Shown here piece after piece: positions 1 to 5,847 of a stretch of DNA of 7,428 nucleotides (positions are counted from its first letter, which is position 1; each line of letters opens with the position of its first letter). Both the position numbers and the translations under genes were made by a program. Below the pieces are notes generated by a model. The model was not told the DNA's origin, ran no database searches, and worked only from the letters and a program-made list of their open reading frames with translations. The stretch lies in NCBI GenBank assembly GCA_937897665.1, contig CALCPB010000496.1:1-7428 (forward strand), given 5' to 3'. This DNA comes from an uncultured Halomicronema sp. (lineage in GTDB: Bacteria; Cyanobacteriota; Cyanobacteriia; Phormidesmidales; Phormidesmidaceae).

Positions 1-2
1 GT

Positions 3-203
3 GGTTCATGGAGGATTTGCAATCTTGAATCCTTAATGAAAGTCGTACCTAGCCTGTCGATGCCGCAGGCTGTCAATTTCATGATGCAAGCCCATGTGGC
101 GGGCGTGGCTGTCGTGATTATTTGTGCCCTCGAACATGCTGAGTTTTATTGTGAAGGGCTTAAAGGCCAAGGCCTCACCAGCTCGATTGAGCCTGAGGAG
201 TAA
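3..203 (+). CDS. clpS: ClpS-family Clp protease adaptor, 3' part (5' end outside window or frame-disrupted)
   Basis: ClpS delivers N-degron substrates to the ClpA/ClpC-ClpP protease in the cytosol. From the ATG at 36 the reading frame begins MKVVPSLSMPQAV and ends at TAA 201-203. It carries the family pattern QAVNFMMQAH, a hydrophobic strand AVVIICALEHAEFY, and a C-terminus GLTSSIEPEE. The His codon at 93-95 matches the conserved histidine of the N-degron pocket (His66 in E. coli, by my alignment). The ending resembles the second cyanobacterial ClpS paralogue rather than the one ending in APLE. Only the last 55 or so of about 100 residues are recognisable. In-frame codons before 27 (GSWRICNL) do not fit the expected NDDFN-MEYVV region, although frame 1 at positions 1-9 reads VVH, as expected there. 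A frameshift or small insertion is therefore possible. The next gene starts 10 bases downstream, suggesting one operon. Confidence 0.82.
   Translation, partial: GSWRICNLESLMKVVPSLSMPQAVNFMMQAHVAGVAVVIICALEHAEFYCEGLKGQGLTSSIEPEE
195..200 (+). promoter_or_regulatory. Ribosome-binding site for the CPBP gene, inside the clpS end
   Basis: GAGGAG encodes the last two glutamates of ClpS and sits 12 bases before the TTG start at 213. It supports a TTG start and translational coupling to clpS. The spacing is longer than the usual 5-9 bases, so the match is moderate. Confidence 0.5.
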
Positions 204-212
204 CCCCCCACG

Positions 213-1115
213 TTGAGCAGGCTGTGGGATTGGCTGTGGCATCGTCCTGCCCTCGTCAGGGCGATTACCTACGTATTGGCCGTCGTGTTGGTGTCATCGC
301 CCGTCGTGGTGCCCCTCTATCAGCACGAATATGCGGCCACCAATGGGCGATCGGTCATTTGGGCACCGCTCCTACTCTGTGCCGTGTTTGCCAGTTGTCT
401 GCCCCTGTGGCTACGGCGAGTCCACCGCTGCTCAACCCCCTGGGCGGTGCTAGGGTTGCACGGTGGATGGGTCTGGTGGCGGGGCTGGCTAACGGCTTTT
501 GGGGCTGGGGCTGTGGGCGTGATGTTGCTCTACAGCTGTCAGATGTTTCTGGGTTGGGGGCAGTGGGTTAATTCCAGCGACACCCCGCTCATCCGCAATC
601 TGTTAGAAGGGTTGCTGGTGGGGATTGGGGTAGGACTGGCAGAGGAACTAATCTTCCGAGGTTGGTTGCTATTTGAGTTGGAACAAGACTATGCCGCACC
701 AGTTGCCCTCTGGGTTAACGCAGGCATCTTTGCGATCGCCCATTTCCTGCGCCCCCTGGCAGAAATCATCAAAACCTGGCCGCAATTTGTCGGACTTTGC
801 TTATTGGGCGCCGCGCTGGTCTGGGCGCGGCGCGTCCCGACGAGGCTCATACATCAGTCCCGCTGGACCACCACTCTAGGCCTAGCAACCGGACTACACG
901 GTGGCCTCGTGTTTGCCTACTATCAATTCGACGTGAATGATTGGATTGTCGCAACGGATGACGTTCCAGCCTGGGTCACTGGCGTAGGGGGCAATCCGCT
1001 CGCAGGGCTGCTGGGACTGCTGTTTTTGAGTGTGATCGCCTACGCCACCTACGTGGCCAGCCATCCACCATATCCGCCTAAGTCGGGGATGAAGAGTGCC
1101 TTTCGCCGACGTTAA
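213..1115 (+). CDS. CPBP-family intramembrane metalloprotease (Abi/CAAX type)
   Basis: Likely polytopic membrane protein of 300 residues. The CPBP (CAAX protease and bacteriocin-processing) family cleaves within the membrane through a metal-bound site of glutamates and histidines. Visible motifs: EELIFR at residues 144-149 (the EExxxR signature), FAIAHF with His177 (second motif) and LHGG with His229 (third motif). Hydrophobic stretches at about 15-35, 50-67, 92-110, 130-145, 165-180, 190-205 and 262-282 fit a multi-span protein; the C-terminal tail is basic. The start is TTG at 213, the first possible start after the clpS stop in the same frame; GAGGAG at 195-200 lies inside the end of clpS and would serve as ribosome-binding site with a rather long 12-base spacing. 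Spacing suggests co-transcription with clpS. The substrate is unknown. The stop overlaps the stop of the convergent SLH gene by four bases. Confidence 0.88.
   Translation: MSRLWDWLWHRPALVRAITYVLAVVLVSSPVVVPLYQHEYAATNGRSVIWAPLLLCAVFASCLPLWLRRVHRCSTPWAVLGLHGGWVWWRGWLTAFGAGAVGVMLLYSCQMFLGWGQWVNSSDTPLIRNLLEGLLVGIGVGLAEELIFRGWLLFELEQDYAAPVALWVNAGIFAIAHFLRPLAEIIKTWPQFVGLCLLGAALVWARRVPTRLIHQSRWTTTLGLATGLHGGLVFAYYQFDVNDWIVATDDVPAWVTGVGGNPLAGLLGLLFLSVIAYATYVASHPPYPPKSGMKSAFRRR
732..739. repeat. HIP1 octamer GCGATCGC (six copies in window)
   Basis: Exact palindromic GCGATCGC occurs at 732-739, 1530-1537, 2443-2450, 2592-2599, 6428-6435 and 7320-7327, all within coding sequence. HIP1 is the highly iterated palindrome of many cyanobacterial genomes, so its density is taxonomic evidence. 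Further near-matches such as CGATCG at 2161, 2662 and 6087 are not counted. Confidence 0.95.
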
Positions 1116-1609
1116 TCCACTAAAATTTCGGATTCGCTGTCTTCGACCGCATCTGAGAGGGTGCCCAGTTCCGAATTCAGCGCTTCTTGCTCCTCTAGTA
1201 GCTGTTCGATACTCTCAAAGGGATACGGCTGAGTAAACAGCACACTGTTGTCCAGACAGACGAGCATCTCAGCGGCAAACTCGTAGCGGGTAACTAATTC
1301 ATCACCGCGAAAGGTGCCATCGGGATACCCTTCCAGGCAGCCGTAGTTGTTGATCAGAGTATTGACAGCGCTGTAGGCCCAGTGGGTGGGGGCGACATCG
1401 GCAAAGCCACCGTCAGGCAAAACTTGAGCCTGTTGGGGAGCCGCCATCTCCAGGCCAGTGCTGACCGGAGCCGCGAGCGTTGGCAGGGGTACGTCTGTCA
1501 TTGAGGCGGTTGGCTCTGAAAGGGAACCGGCGATCGCACCCGGTGTCAGCAGAGCCATGCCTAGAGCGGTTAATCCGATGGCGCCAATGGAGAGAACGAG
1601 TGTTTTCAT
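1112..1609 (-). CDS. Short secreted SLH-domain protein
   Basis: Protein of 165 residues, presumably periplasmic or outer-membrane associated. The start chosen is ATG at 1609-1607 because it opens directly into a classical signal peptide: MKT, hydrophobic residues 4-21, then PGAIA with likely cleavage after Ala27. Residues 28-65 form a Pro/Ala/Thr-rich linker. Residues 66-122 are one SLH domain of the cyanobacterial type: FADV (69-72), HWAY (76-79), YGCLEGYPDGTF (89-100), TRYEFAAEM (107-115), with Cys91 and Cys118 at the positions where this subfamily has a cysteine pair. Residues 131-163 are an acidic helix (EQLLEEQEALNSEL). In cyanobacterial SLH porins the same domain and a coiled coil precede an OprB-like barrel of several hundred residues; here the protein ends after the short helix. 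In related proteins the SLH domain binds peptidoglycan-linked polymer. No strong Shine-Dalgarno is visible. It is transcribed away from thrB. Confidence 0.85.
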   Translation of the reverse strand: MKTLVLSIGAIGLTALGMALLTPGAIAGSLSEPTASMTDVPLPTLAAPVSTGLEMAAPQQAQVLPDGGFADVAPTHWAYSAVNTLINNYGCLEGYPDGTFRGDELVTRYEFAAEMLVCLDNSVLFTQPYPFESIEQLLEEQEALNSELGTLSDAVEDSESEILVD

Positions 1610-1697
1610 CAGAGATCCGGGTGGGGTATTTAAGAATGACAGCTGCTGACAATGAGCAAAACCGGCGTCAGGGCCAAGAGGCGATGCCAAACAATCG

Positions 1698-1725
1698 TTG
1701 GACGTCCTTAAATGAATGGTAATAT
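1698..1725 (+). promoter_or_regulatory. Possible thrB promoter
   Basis: In the 166-base spacer between the divergent SLH and thrB starts, TTGGAC (1698-1703) and TAATAT (1720-1725) are separated by 16 bases, a weak match to sigma70 -35 and -10 boxes. Transcription would begin near 1732 and leave a leader of about 44 bases. No convincing promoter was seen for the SLH gene on the other strand. Confidence 0.3.
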
Positions 1726-1775
1726 GCGATTCGCGAAATGGGGAGTTGTCGGCATTGTGGAAGGAAAAGCGCGCC

Positions 1776-2705
1776 ATGGCCAATTCATATGTAGTCTCGG
1801 TACCGGCGACCACGGCCAACGTTGGGCCGGGGTTTGACTGTTTAGGCGCTGCCCTGACCCGCTACAACCGGTTTACGTTCACGCCGCTAGCGGGCGCTGA
1901 ACCCCTGCAAATCATTGTGACCGGTGCCGAGCACGAGCGCGTCGCTACGGATGCCTCAAATCTCGCCTATGTCGCTTTTAGTCAGTTTTTCGCCCACATC
2001 CACCAGCCGGTGCCGCCCGTGCGATTGCAGATTGAGCTGGGCCTGCCGCTGGCTCGGGGCTTAGGCAGCTCATCGACGGCGATTGTGGGCGGTATTTTAG
2101 GCGCCAACGCCTTGGCTGACCAGGTCTTAAATACCGCTGAACTGGCGCAGCTAGCCACCGCGATCGAGGGCCACCCTGACAATGTGGTGCCCGCCCTATT
2201 GGGGGGGTGCCGGCTGGCCACGGCCAATGAGGCCGGTGATGGCACGATTTGTGAAGTGCCCTGGCAGGCCGCCATCATTCCTATCGTGGCAATCCCCGCC
2301 TTTGAGATTTCAACCGCGAAAGCACGGCAGGTTTTGCCCCAGCACTATTCCCGTGCGGATGCTGTCTACACGCTGGGACATCTGGGGTTGCTGATGCAAG
2401 CGTTAGCAACTGGCAATGGTGATTGGCTCGCCACGGCCCTGGGCGATCGCATCCATGAGCCCTATCGCAAGACCTTGATACCGGGCTATGAGGCCGTGAG
2501 CCAAGCGGCTCGTCAGGCCGGGGCCTATGGCGTCACAATCAGCGGTGCTGGCCCGACCCTGCTAGCATTGGGCAGTCCGGCTCAGGCGGCGGCGATCGCC
2601 CAGGCGATGGCCATCACTTGGCAGCAGCAAGGCATTGACGTGGTAGATGCCTGCCCCCTCGCGATCGATACGACAGGAGCCACCGTGACCGCAGTCGATG
2701 TGTAG
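1776..2705 (+). CDS. thrB: Homoserine kinase
   Basis: Cytosolic GHMP-superfamily kinase of 309 residues that phosphorylates L-homoserine with ATP, giving O-phosphohomoserine for threonine synthase. Length is normal for the family. The N-terminal motif PATTANVGPGFDCLG lies at residues 10-24. The ATP-binding GHMP loop PLARGLGSSS lies at 91-100. The C-terminal glycine-rich motif GVTISGAGPT lies at 252-261. EGHPDN, near residue 130, is also typical of homoserine kinases. I chose ATG 1776 because AAGGA at 1761-1765 lies 10 bases upstream and the protein then begins MANSYVVSVPATTANVG, as homologues do; an in-frame ATG at 1716 would add 20 residues without similarity. Two HIP1 octamers lie within the gene. 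It appears monocistronic: the upstream neighbour is divergent and the downstream one convergent, with no other threonine-pathway gene in view. Confidence 0.96.
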   Translation: MANSYVVSVPATTANVGPGFDCLGAALTRYNRFTFTPLAGAEPLQIIVTGAEHERVATDASNLAYVAFSQFFAHIHQPVPPVRLQIELGLPLARGLGSSSTAIVGGILGANALADQVLNTAELAQLATAIEGHPDNVVPALLGGCRLATANEAGDGTICEVPWQAAIIPIVAIPAFEISTAKARQVLPQHYSRADAVYTLGHLGLLMQALATGNGDWLATALGDRIHEPYRKTLIPGYEAVSQAARQAGAYGVTISGAGPTLLALGSPAQAAAIAQAMAITWQQQGIDVVDACPLAIDTTGATVTAVDV

Positions 2706-2793
2706 CGTCATCAAGCACTCTCACTGGGTGAAAAATGCTTAAAGCGCTGGCTGTATAAGAGATAGAGCTTCGACCCGCACTGACAATAGAGTT

Positions 2794-2836
2794 GTTGATG
2801 GGGCTTGAGCGCCATCAGTTGAGCGGCCCCATCGAC
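2794..2836. terminator. Stem-loop between convergent thrB and GNAT genes
   Basis: GTTGATGGGGC (2794-2804) and GCCCCATCGAC (2826-2836) pair over 11 bases with one G-U wobble, around a 21-base loop that itself contains TTGAGCG twice (2805-2811 and 2819-2825). The position, 89 bases after the thrB stop and 58 bases past the GNAT stop on the other strand, suits a bidirectional transcription end or RNA-stabilising hairpin. No T-tract follows on either strand, so it is not a textbook intrinsic terminator. Confidence 0.45.
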
Positions 2837-2893
2837 CCATGTTTCATGCCATGGAGCCACCTGTGACCGTTGGAGTGAGACCGCCAATTTAGA

Positions 2894-3418
2894 CTAATCG
2901 GGGTACCAAAACATGCCTTTAATACCTTCTGGGTCGGGCATGAAACCTAGATTGCGGTAAAAATCTACCACATGTGGATCGGCGAACAACGTGACGTTGC
3001 TGATATCTTCGCTGCGGAGCTTTTTGATGAGCTGCTTCATCAGCGTTTTGCCCAAGCCTTTGCCCTGATAGTCAGGGTGGATCACGACATCCCAAATGGT
3101 GGCATTAAAGGCGTGGTCAGACGTCGCGCGCGAAAACCCAACTAGGCGACGACGACTGCCTTGCTGTTCCCACATCGTCACGACTAAGAAGCTATGCTGA
3201 ATCGCCTTGCGCACTTTGCGAATCGGCCGTCGAGCCCAGCCCACAGCATCACACAGCTCCTCTAATTCATAGAGGTCGATGTCTCGGTCAGTGCTAAACG
3301 TGATTTGGGCGCCGCGGTCTTGATTGGAGACCTCGGTCAGCGTGTTGGCTGATGACGCTTGTTCCCGAGGGGGGAGGTCGGCCTCAGCACCATTAAATAA
3401 GCTTTTCCAGAAACCCAT
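2894..3418 (-). CDS. GNAT-family N-acetyltransferase (cyanobacterial/plastid Ycf52-NSI type)
   Basis: Acetyl-CoA-dependent N-acetyltransferase of 174 residues. Residues 1-38 are a variable, probably unstructured N-terminus. The conserved stretch [16 protein letters not shown] lies at 46-61, [15 protein letters not shown] at 98-112, the acetyl-CoA loop QGKGLG at 118-123 (motif A), and [14 protein letters not shown] to GIKGMFWYP at 141-173. This pattern is the one I recognise in cyanobacterial proteins and in plant chloroplast GNATs (NSI, also reported as serotonin N-acetyltransferase) and red-algal Ycf52. The plastid relatives acetylate protein lysines and N-termini or serotonin in vitro; the substrate here cannot be told. 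Start ATG at 3418-3416 gives the usual MGFWKSLF opening; an open frame extends further upstream but has no recognisable sequence. No strong Shine-Dalgarno. Convergent with thrB and divergent from the ACT-like gene. Confidence 0.9.
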   Translation of the reverse strand: MGFWKSLFNGAEADLPPREQASSANTLTEVSNQDRGAQITFSTDRDIDLYELEELCDAVGWARRPIRKVRKAIQHSFLVVTMWEQQGSRRRLVGFSRATSDHAFNATIWDVVIHPDYQGKGLGKTLMKQLIKKLRSEDISNVTLFADPHVVDFYRNLGFMPDPEGIKGMFWYPD

Positions 3419-3664
3419 ACAGGTTTGGATGATAGATAGTGGAAGTACAGTAGCGTCTATTAGACTAATATATCTGCTCAGGTTTGTCTTTTGTGGACAA
3501 AGAAAAAACAAGAATGGTTTTTCCGTGCTGCCAAATTTACTTCAGCCTGAGGGCATCATGACTGAAGTGCTGATGTTAGCTTCACCCTAGCATCCACCTG
3601 CAGCGATAATATTATGAGGATATTTTGACGGCTTTCGGGCCATGGCCGAGTCGGATGCTCGTAT

Positions 3665-3727
3665 CAGAACTGTTCAGGGTTGAAGTATCTTCCGGTAGAA
3701 CTGTTCTGATTCTGATTGACGGTTCAG
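3665..3727. promoter_or_regulatory. Operator-like repeated near-palindromes AGAACTGTTC
   Basis: AGAACTGTTC occurs at 3666-3675 and again at 3697-3706, 31 bases apart (about three helical turns). Each is an inverted repeat of GAAC and GTTC about a central T; the second extends to AGAAC-T-GTTCT (3697-3707). A half-site, GTTCAG, recurs at 3722-3727. Repeats of this form and phasing upstream of a gene usually bind a dimeric regulator. The regulator is not known and could act on either divergent gene. Confidence 0.4.
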
Positions 3728-3745
3728 AGCTTTAGGCGTTAGAGA
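3716..3745 (+). promoter_or_regulatory. Possible promoter of the ACT-like/hydrolase unit
   Basis: TTGACG (3716-3721) is one base off the -35 consensus. A poor -10, TAGAGA (3740-3745), follows after 18 bases. The AGAACTGTTC repeats lie immediately upstream of the -35, where an activator or repressor would sit. The resulting leader would be about 95 bases long. The weak -10 keeps confidence low. Confidence 0.3.
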
Positions 3746-3847
3746 CGTAAGTTTTTTCTTTTAGAACGAGCGGCATTTAGGATAAGGACGCCGCAGTGCC
3801 CGGCACCTGCGCAGATTTACTCAAGCTATCTAGTGTTTCCCCCGGTT

Positions 3848-4573
3848 ATGGCTGCTGGTCTAAAACCCTCTACGGTAGAGCTGCTCAAGCGATTTAATCG
3901 CGCTTTTCCACAATTCTATGAGCAGTTTGTCAGCAGTGAGATTCAGCTGCAAAACTTGCGCTTGGCATATCAGCTTTACAAAACTCGCAAAGCCGTGATT
4001 GAGCTGAAGCCTGAAGGCAATCGTAGTGCGTTGCATTTTGCTTATCGCAACCAATCCTTTTTGCTCAGCGATTTTTTTGGTGTTTTAGCAGCCTATGGGC
4101 TAACCATTCATAATCTCAGCCTGTATGGCCAGATTTATCCCCCCATGCTGGTTTTTATCAAACTAGTGGTGTCGCGAGGGGGAAAGGCGTTGCCCCCCAA
4201 AACTGCTGATAATGTCTGTCGCGCCATTCGAGAGGCCCTCGCGGGGCATTTTGAAGTGGAAGAAATGCTCACGGTGGAATTCAACTTAGATGCCGGGCTC
4301 GAGCAGGTCGAAACGGAATTTTACGTCGATCCTGTATTCCATTTGCCTGCATTGCTGATCGAAGCCGATAACCAGCCGGGGTTGTTTTACAAGGTGATGT
4401 ACGCCATTTGGCAAGAAGATTTGCTGGTCGTCAACGCCAATTTACTCGTGTGGCGCGGGCGTACTCGTTTAATTCTTTACCTGTTAGGTCCGAACGAAAG
4501 TTTGATTCCGGAGTACCTCGGTCATAAGATTGCCGAGGGTATTCGCTATCGGTTGCTCAGCAAAAGTGCTTAA
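3848..4573 (+). CDS. Conserved protein with two ACT-like regions, function unknown
   Basis: Protein of 241 residues from ATG 3848; an in-frame GTG at 3833 would add five. Neither start has a clear Shine-Dalgarno. Residues 5-45 are predicted helical. Residues about 48-107 read as a beta-alpha-beta unit (AVIELKPEG, then LLSDFFGVLAAYGLTIHNLSLYG, then MLVFIKLVV). Residues about 163-217 repeat this plan, with ALLIEADNQPGLFYKVMYAI and DLLVVNANLLVW; the DNQPGLF turn at 174-180 is typical of ACT domains, which bind amino acids or similar small ligands. Tandem ACT units are also found at the N-terminus of large NAD-dependent glutamate dehydrogenases and in GlnD, but no catalytic domain is attached here. 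It may be a stand-alone ligand sensor. The hydrolase gene begins 24 bases downstream on the same strand, so the two are probably co-transcribed. I do not recognise a named function. Confidence 0.85.
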   Translation: MAAGLKPSTVELLKRFNRAFPQFYEQFVSSEIQLQNLRLAYQLYKTRKAVIELKPEGNRSALHFAYRNQSFLLSDFFGVLAAYGLTIHNLSLYGQIYPPMLVFIKLVVSRGGKALPPKTADNVCRAIREALAGHFEVEEMLTVEFNLDAGLEQVETEFYVDPVFHLPALLIEADNQPGLFYKVMYAIWQEDLLVVNANLLVWRGRTRLILYLLGPNESLIPEYLGHKIAEGIRYRLLSKSA

Positions 4574-4597
4574 CGTGGGAATCGCCGGGCAGACAAA

Positions 4598-5554
4598 ATG
4601 GCAGCTACCGCAATATATGATGGAAGTATGTCTTATTTTGATGTGTTGGGCGTTCCTCATGCCTATCGCTTGACGCCAGAGACGCAACAGTCAGCAACAA
4701 CGGTGGTCTTTGTACATGGCTGGCTGCTAAGTCAAGGGTATTGGCAACCCGTGATCGATCGCCTCAGTCCTGATTTTCAATGTTTGAGCTATGACCTCAG
4801 AGGGTTTGGCGAATCGAGTCAGGGGGTAGCAGGGCGATCTCCGGTCACTGCGACCCACTTGAGCAATGCCCCAACCCCCTTTAGCCTCGAAGCCTATGCC
4901 CAAGACCTAGGTGCATTGTTAGCTGCCTTGGATCTCAACCCGGTTTGGCTAGTGGGTCATTCCCTCGGCGGCAGCGTCGCGCTATGGACCGCCAAGTTGT
5001 TTCCTCAGCGGGTGCAGGGCGTTGTTTGTGTCAATGCTGGCGGGGGCATGTATCTACCCGATGAGTTTGCTCGTTTTCGCCAAGCGGGGCGGCAAGTTGT
5101 TCGCTGGCGACCGCCCTGGCTCAAGGCAGTGCCTTTGATGAGCCGAGCCTTTGCCAGCATGATGGTGCATAAGCCTTTAGCTTTGCATTGGGGTGAGCAG
5201 CGGCTGACTGATCTGCTCGCCGCTGATGCTGCCGCCGCTCAGGGCGTCTTGTTGGAATCGACTACGGAGGCAGAGGTGCATCGCTTACCGCAGGTGGTTG
5301 CGAGCTTAGAGCAACCCGCTTATTTTGTCGCTGGGGCGCAAGACCCAGTCATGGAGACAAAATACGTTCAACACCTGGCGAGCTTTCACCCGTTGTTTGA
5401 TAGCTCTGAAGGCAATGTCACCATATTGCCCGAATGTGGTCACATGGCGATGGTTGAGCAGCCAGAGGCTTTGGCCAACATCATTCGCCAGCACCTCTCA
5501 ACAGCGGTCGGCCCGAGCCAAAACGCCTGCGCAAAAGATTCGGTCATGCAGTGA
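4598..5554 (+). CDS. Alpha/beta-hydrolase-fold enzyme
   Basis: Soluble 318-residue member of the MhpC-like alpha/beta hydrolase family, without a signal peptide. The oxyanion-hole motif FVHGW lies at residues 38-42 and YDLRGFGESS follows. The nucleophile elbow GHSLGG has Ser122, the acid is probably Asp249 in GAQDPV, and the general base is His282 in CGHMAMVEQPE, so the catalytic triad is intact. Between RGFGESS and the next helix the loop is longer than usual (GVAGRSPVTATHLSNAP), and residues from about 150 to 225 form the cap. The last 18 or so residues are a poorly conserved tail. Esterase, lipase, haloperoxidase and C-C hydrolase activities all occur in the family, and substrate cannot be inferred. 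ATG 4598 lacks a well-placed Shine-Dalgarno; an in-frame ATG at 4628 giving MSYFDVLG is a credible alternative. It follows the ACT-like gene by 24 bases. Confidence 0.92.
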   Translation: MAATAIYDGSMSYFDVLGVPHAYRLTPETQQSATTVVFVHGWLLSQGYWQPVIDRLSPDFQCLSYDLRGFGESSQGVAGRSPVTATHLSNAPTPFSLEAYAQDLGALLAALDLNPVWLVGHSLGGSVALWTAKLFPQRVQGVVCVNAGGGMYLPDEFARFRQAGRQVVRWRPPWLKAVPLMSRAFASMMVHKPLALHWGEQRLTDLLAADAAAAQGVLLESTTEAEVHRLPQVVASLEQPAYFVAGAQDPVMETKYVQHLASFHPLFDSSEGNVTILPECGHMAMVEQPEALANIIRQHLSTAVGPSQNACAKDSVMQ

Positions 5555-5728
5555 ATTGCGCTGGCTGGCTAGCCGTCAGCTCAGCCAGGCGGGCAATACG
5601 ATTATCGTGTCTCATTTCCAGTCAATTAAGCCCAGGGGGCATAATCGCAGTTTGTAGACCCATCACCGGTCTGAAACTTGTATCGATAGGCAAAATCTAA
5701 AATTCTTGGCGCTGCCCAACAAAAACGG

Positions 5729-5759
5729 TTGACATAGAGGGGATAAAAACTGCTAGGCT
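5729..5759 (+). promoter_or_regulatory. tRNA-Gln promoter
   Basis: A perfect -35 box TTGACA (5729-5734) is followed after 19 bases by TAGGCT (5754-5759) preceded by TGC, resembling an extended -10 (TGn). Initiation near 5766 would leave about 10 bases before the mature tRNA at 5776. The spacer is long and the -10 weak, but the perfect -35 and the location support it. Confidence 0.55.
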
Positions 5760-5775
5760 ATTTAAGCCTGAATGA

Positions 5776-5847
5776 TGGGGTGTCGCCAAGCGGTAAGGCA
5801 GCGGGTTTTGGTCCCGCCATTCCCAGGTTCGAATCCTGGCACCCCAG
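5776..5847 (+). tRNA. trnQ: tRNA-Gln (anticodon TTG)
   Basis: Full cloverleaf of 72 bases. Acceptor arms TGGGGTG (5776-5782) and CACCCCA (5840-5846) pair completely, with the U1-A72 pair and G73 discriminator that glutaminyl-tRNA synthetase favours. The anticodon stem GCGGG/CCCGC (5801-5805, 5813-5817) holds loop TTTTGGT with anticodon TTG at 5808-5810, reading CAA and CAG. The T arm is CCAGG-TTCGAAT-CCTGG. The 3' CCA is not encoded, as is common in cyanobacteria, and must be added by the tRNA nucleotidyltransferase. In many cyanobacteria this tRNA is first charged with glutamate and then amidated by GatCAB; the sequence does not decide between routes. Confidence 0.98.

Larger units (their letters stand above)
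3419..3847. other. Long divergent intergenic region
   Basis: About 430 bases between the divergent GNAT and ACT-like genes with no supportable gene. On the minus strand, TATATT at 3472-3467 could be a -10 box for the GNAT gene, but no well-spaced -35 was found. Two 10-base palindromes follow, ATAATATTAT (3606-3615) and GGCCATGGCC (3638-3647). Then come two AGAACTGTTC repeats (3666-3675, 3697-3706), a tandem TTCTGA pair (3704-3715) and a possible promoter toward the ACT-like gene. A small regulatory RNA cannot be excluded, but no sequence feature demands one. Confidence 0.6.

Noticed and set aside
1716..1775. Upstream in-frame ATG for thrB at 1716
   Set aside because: The added residues match nothing typical; AAGGA at 1761-1765 is correctly placed for ATG 1776.
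1610..1819. N-terminal extension of the SLH gene to a start at 1819
   Set aside because: It would put 70 unrelated residues before an obvious signal peptide and overlap the start of thrB antisense.
3324..3590. 88-codon plus-strand frame across the GNAT start and spacer
   Set aside because: Its first third is antisense to GNAT and the rest lacks protein-like composition.
5561..5588. CTGGCT/AGCCAG inverted repeat after the hydrolase as a terminator
   Set aside because: The stem is only 6 bases, with no T-tract and a competing palindrome GGCTAGCC in its loop, so the evidence is too weak.
5325..5657. 110-codon open frame overlapping the end of the hydrolase gene
   Set aside because: It is a shifted reading of the hydrolase with a basic, low-complexity product and no recognisable motif.
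5776..5847. tRNA-Gln as an integration site for a mobile element
   Set aside because: No integrase, no repeated tRNA 3' end and no foreign-looking DNA follow; the next gene is housekeeping comM.
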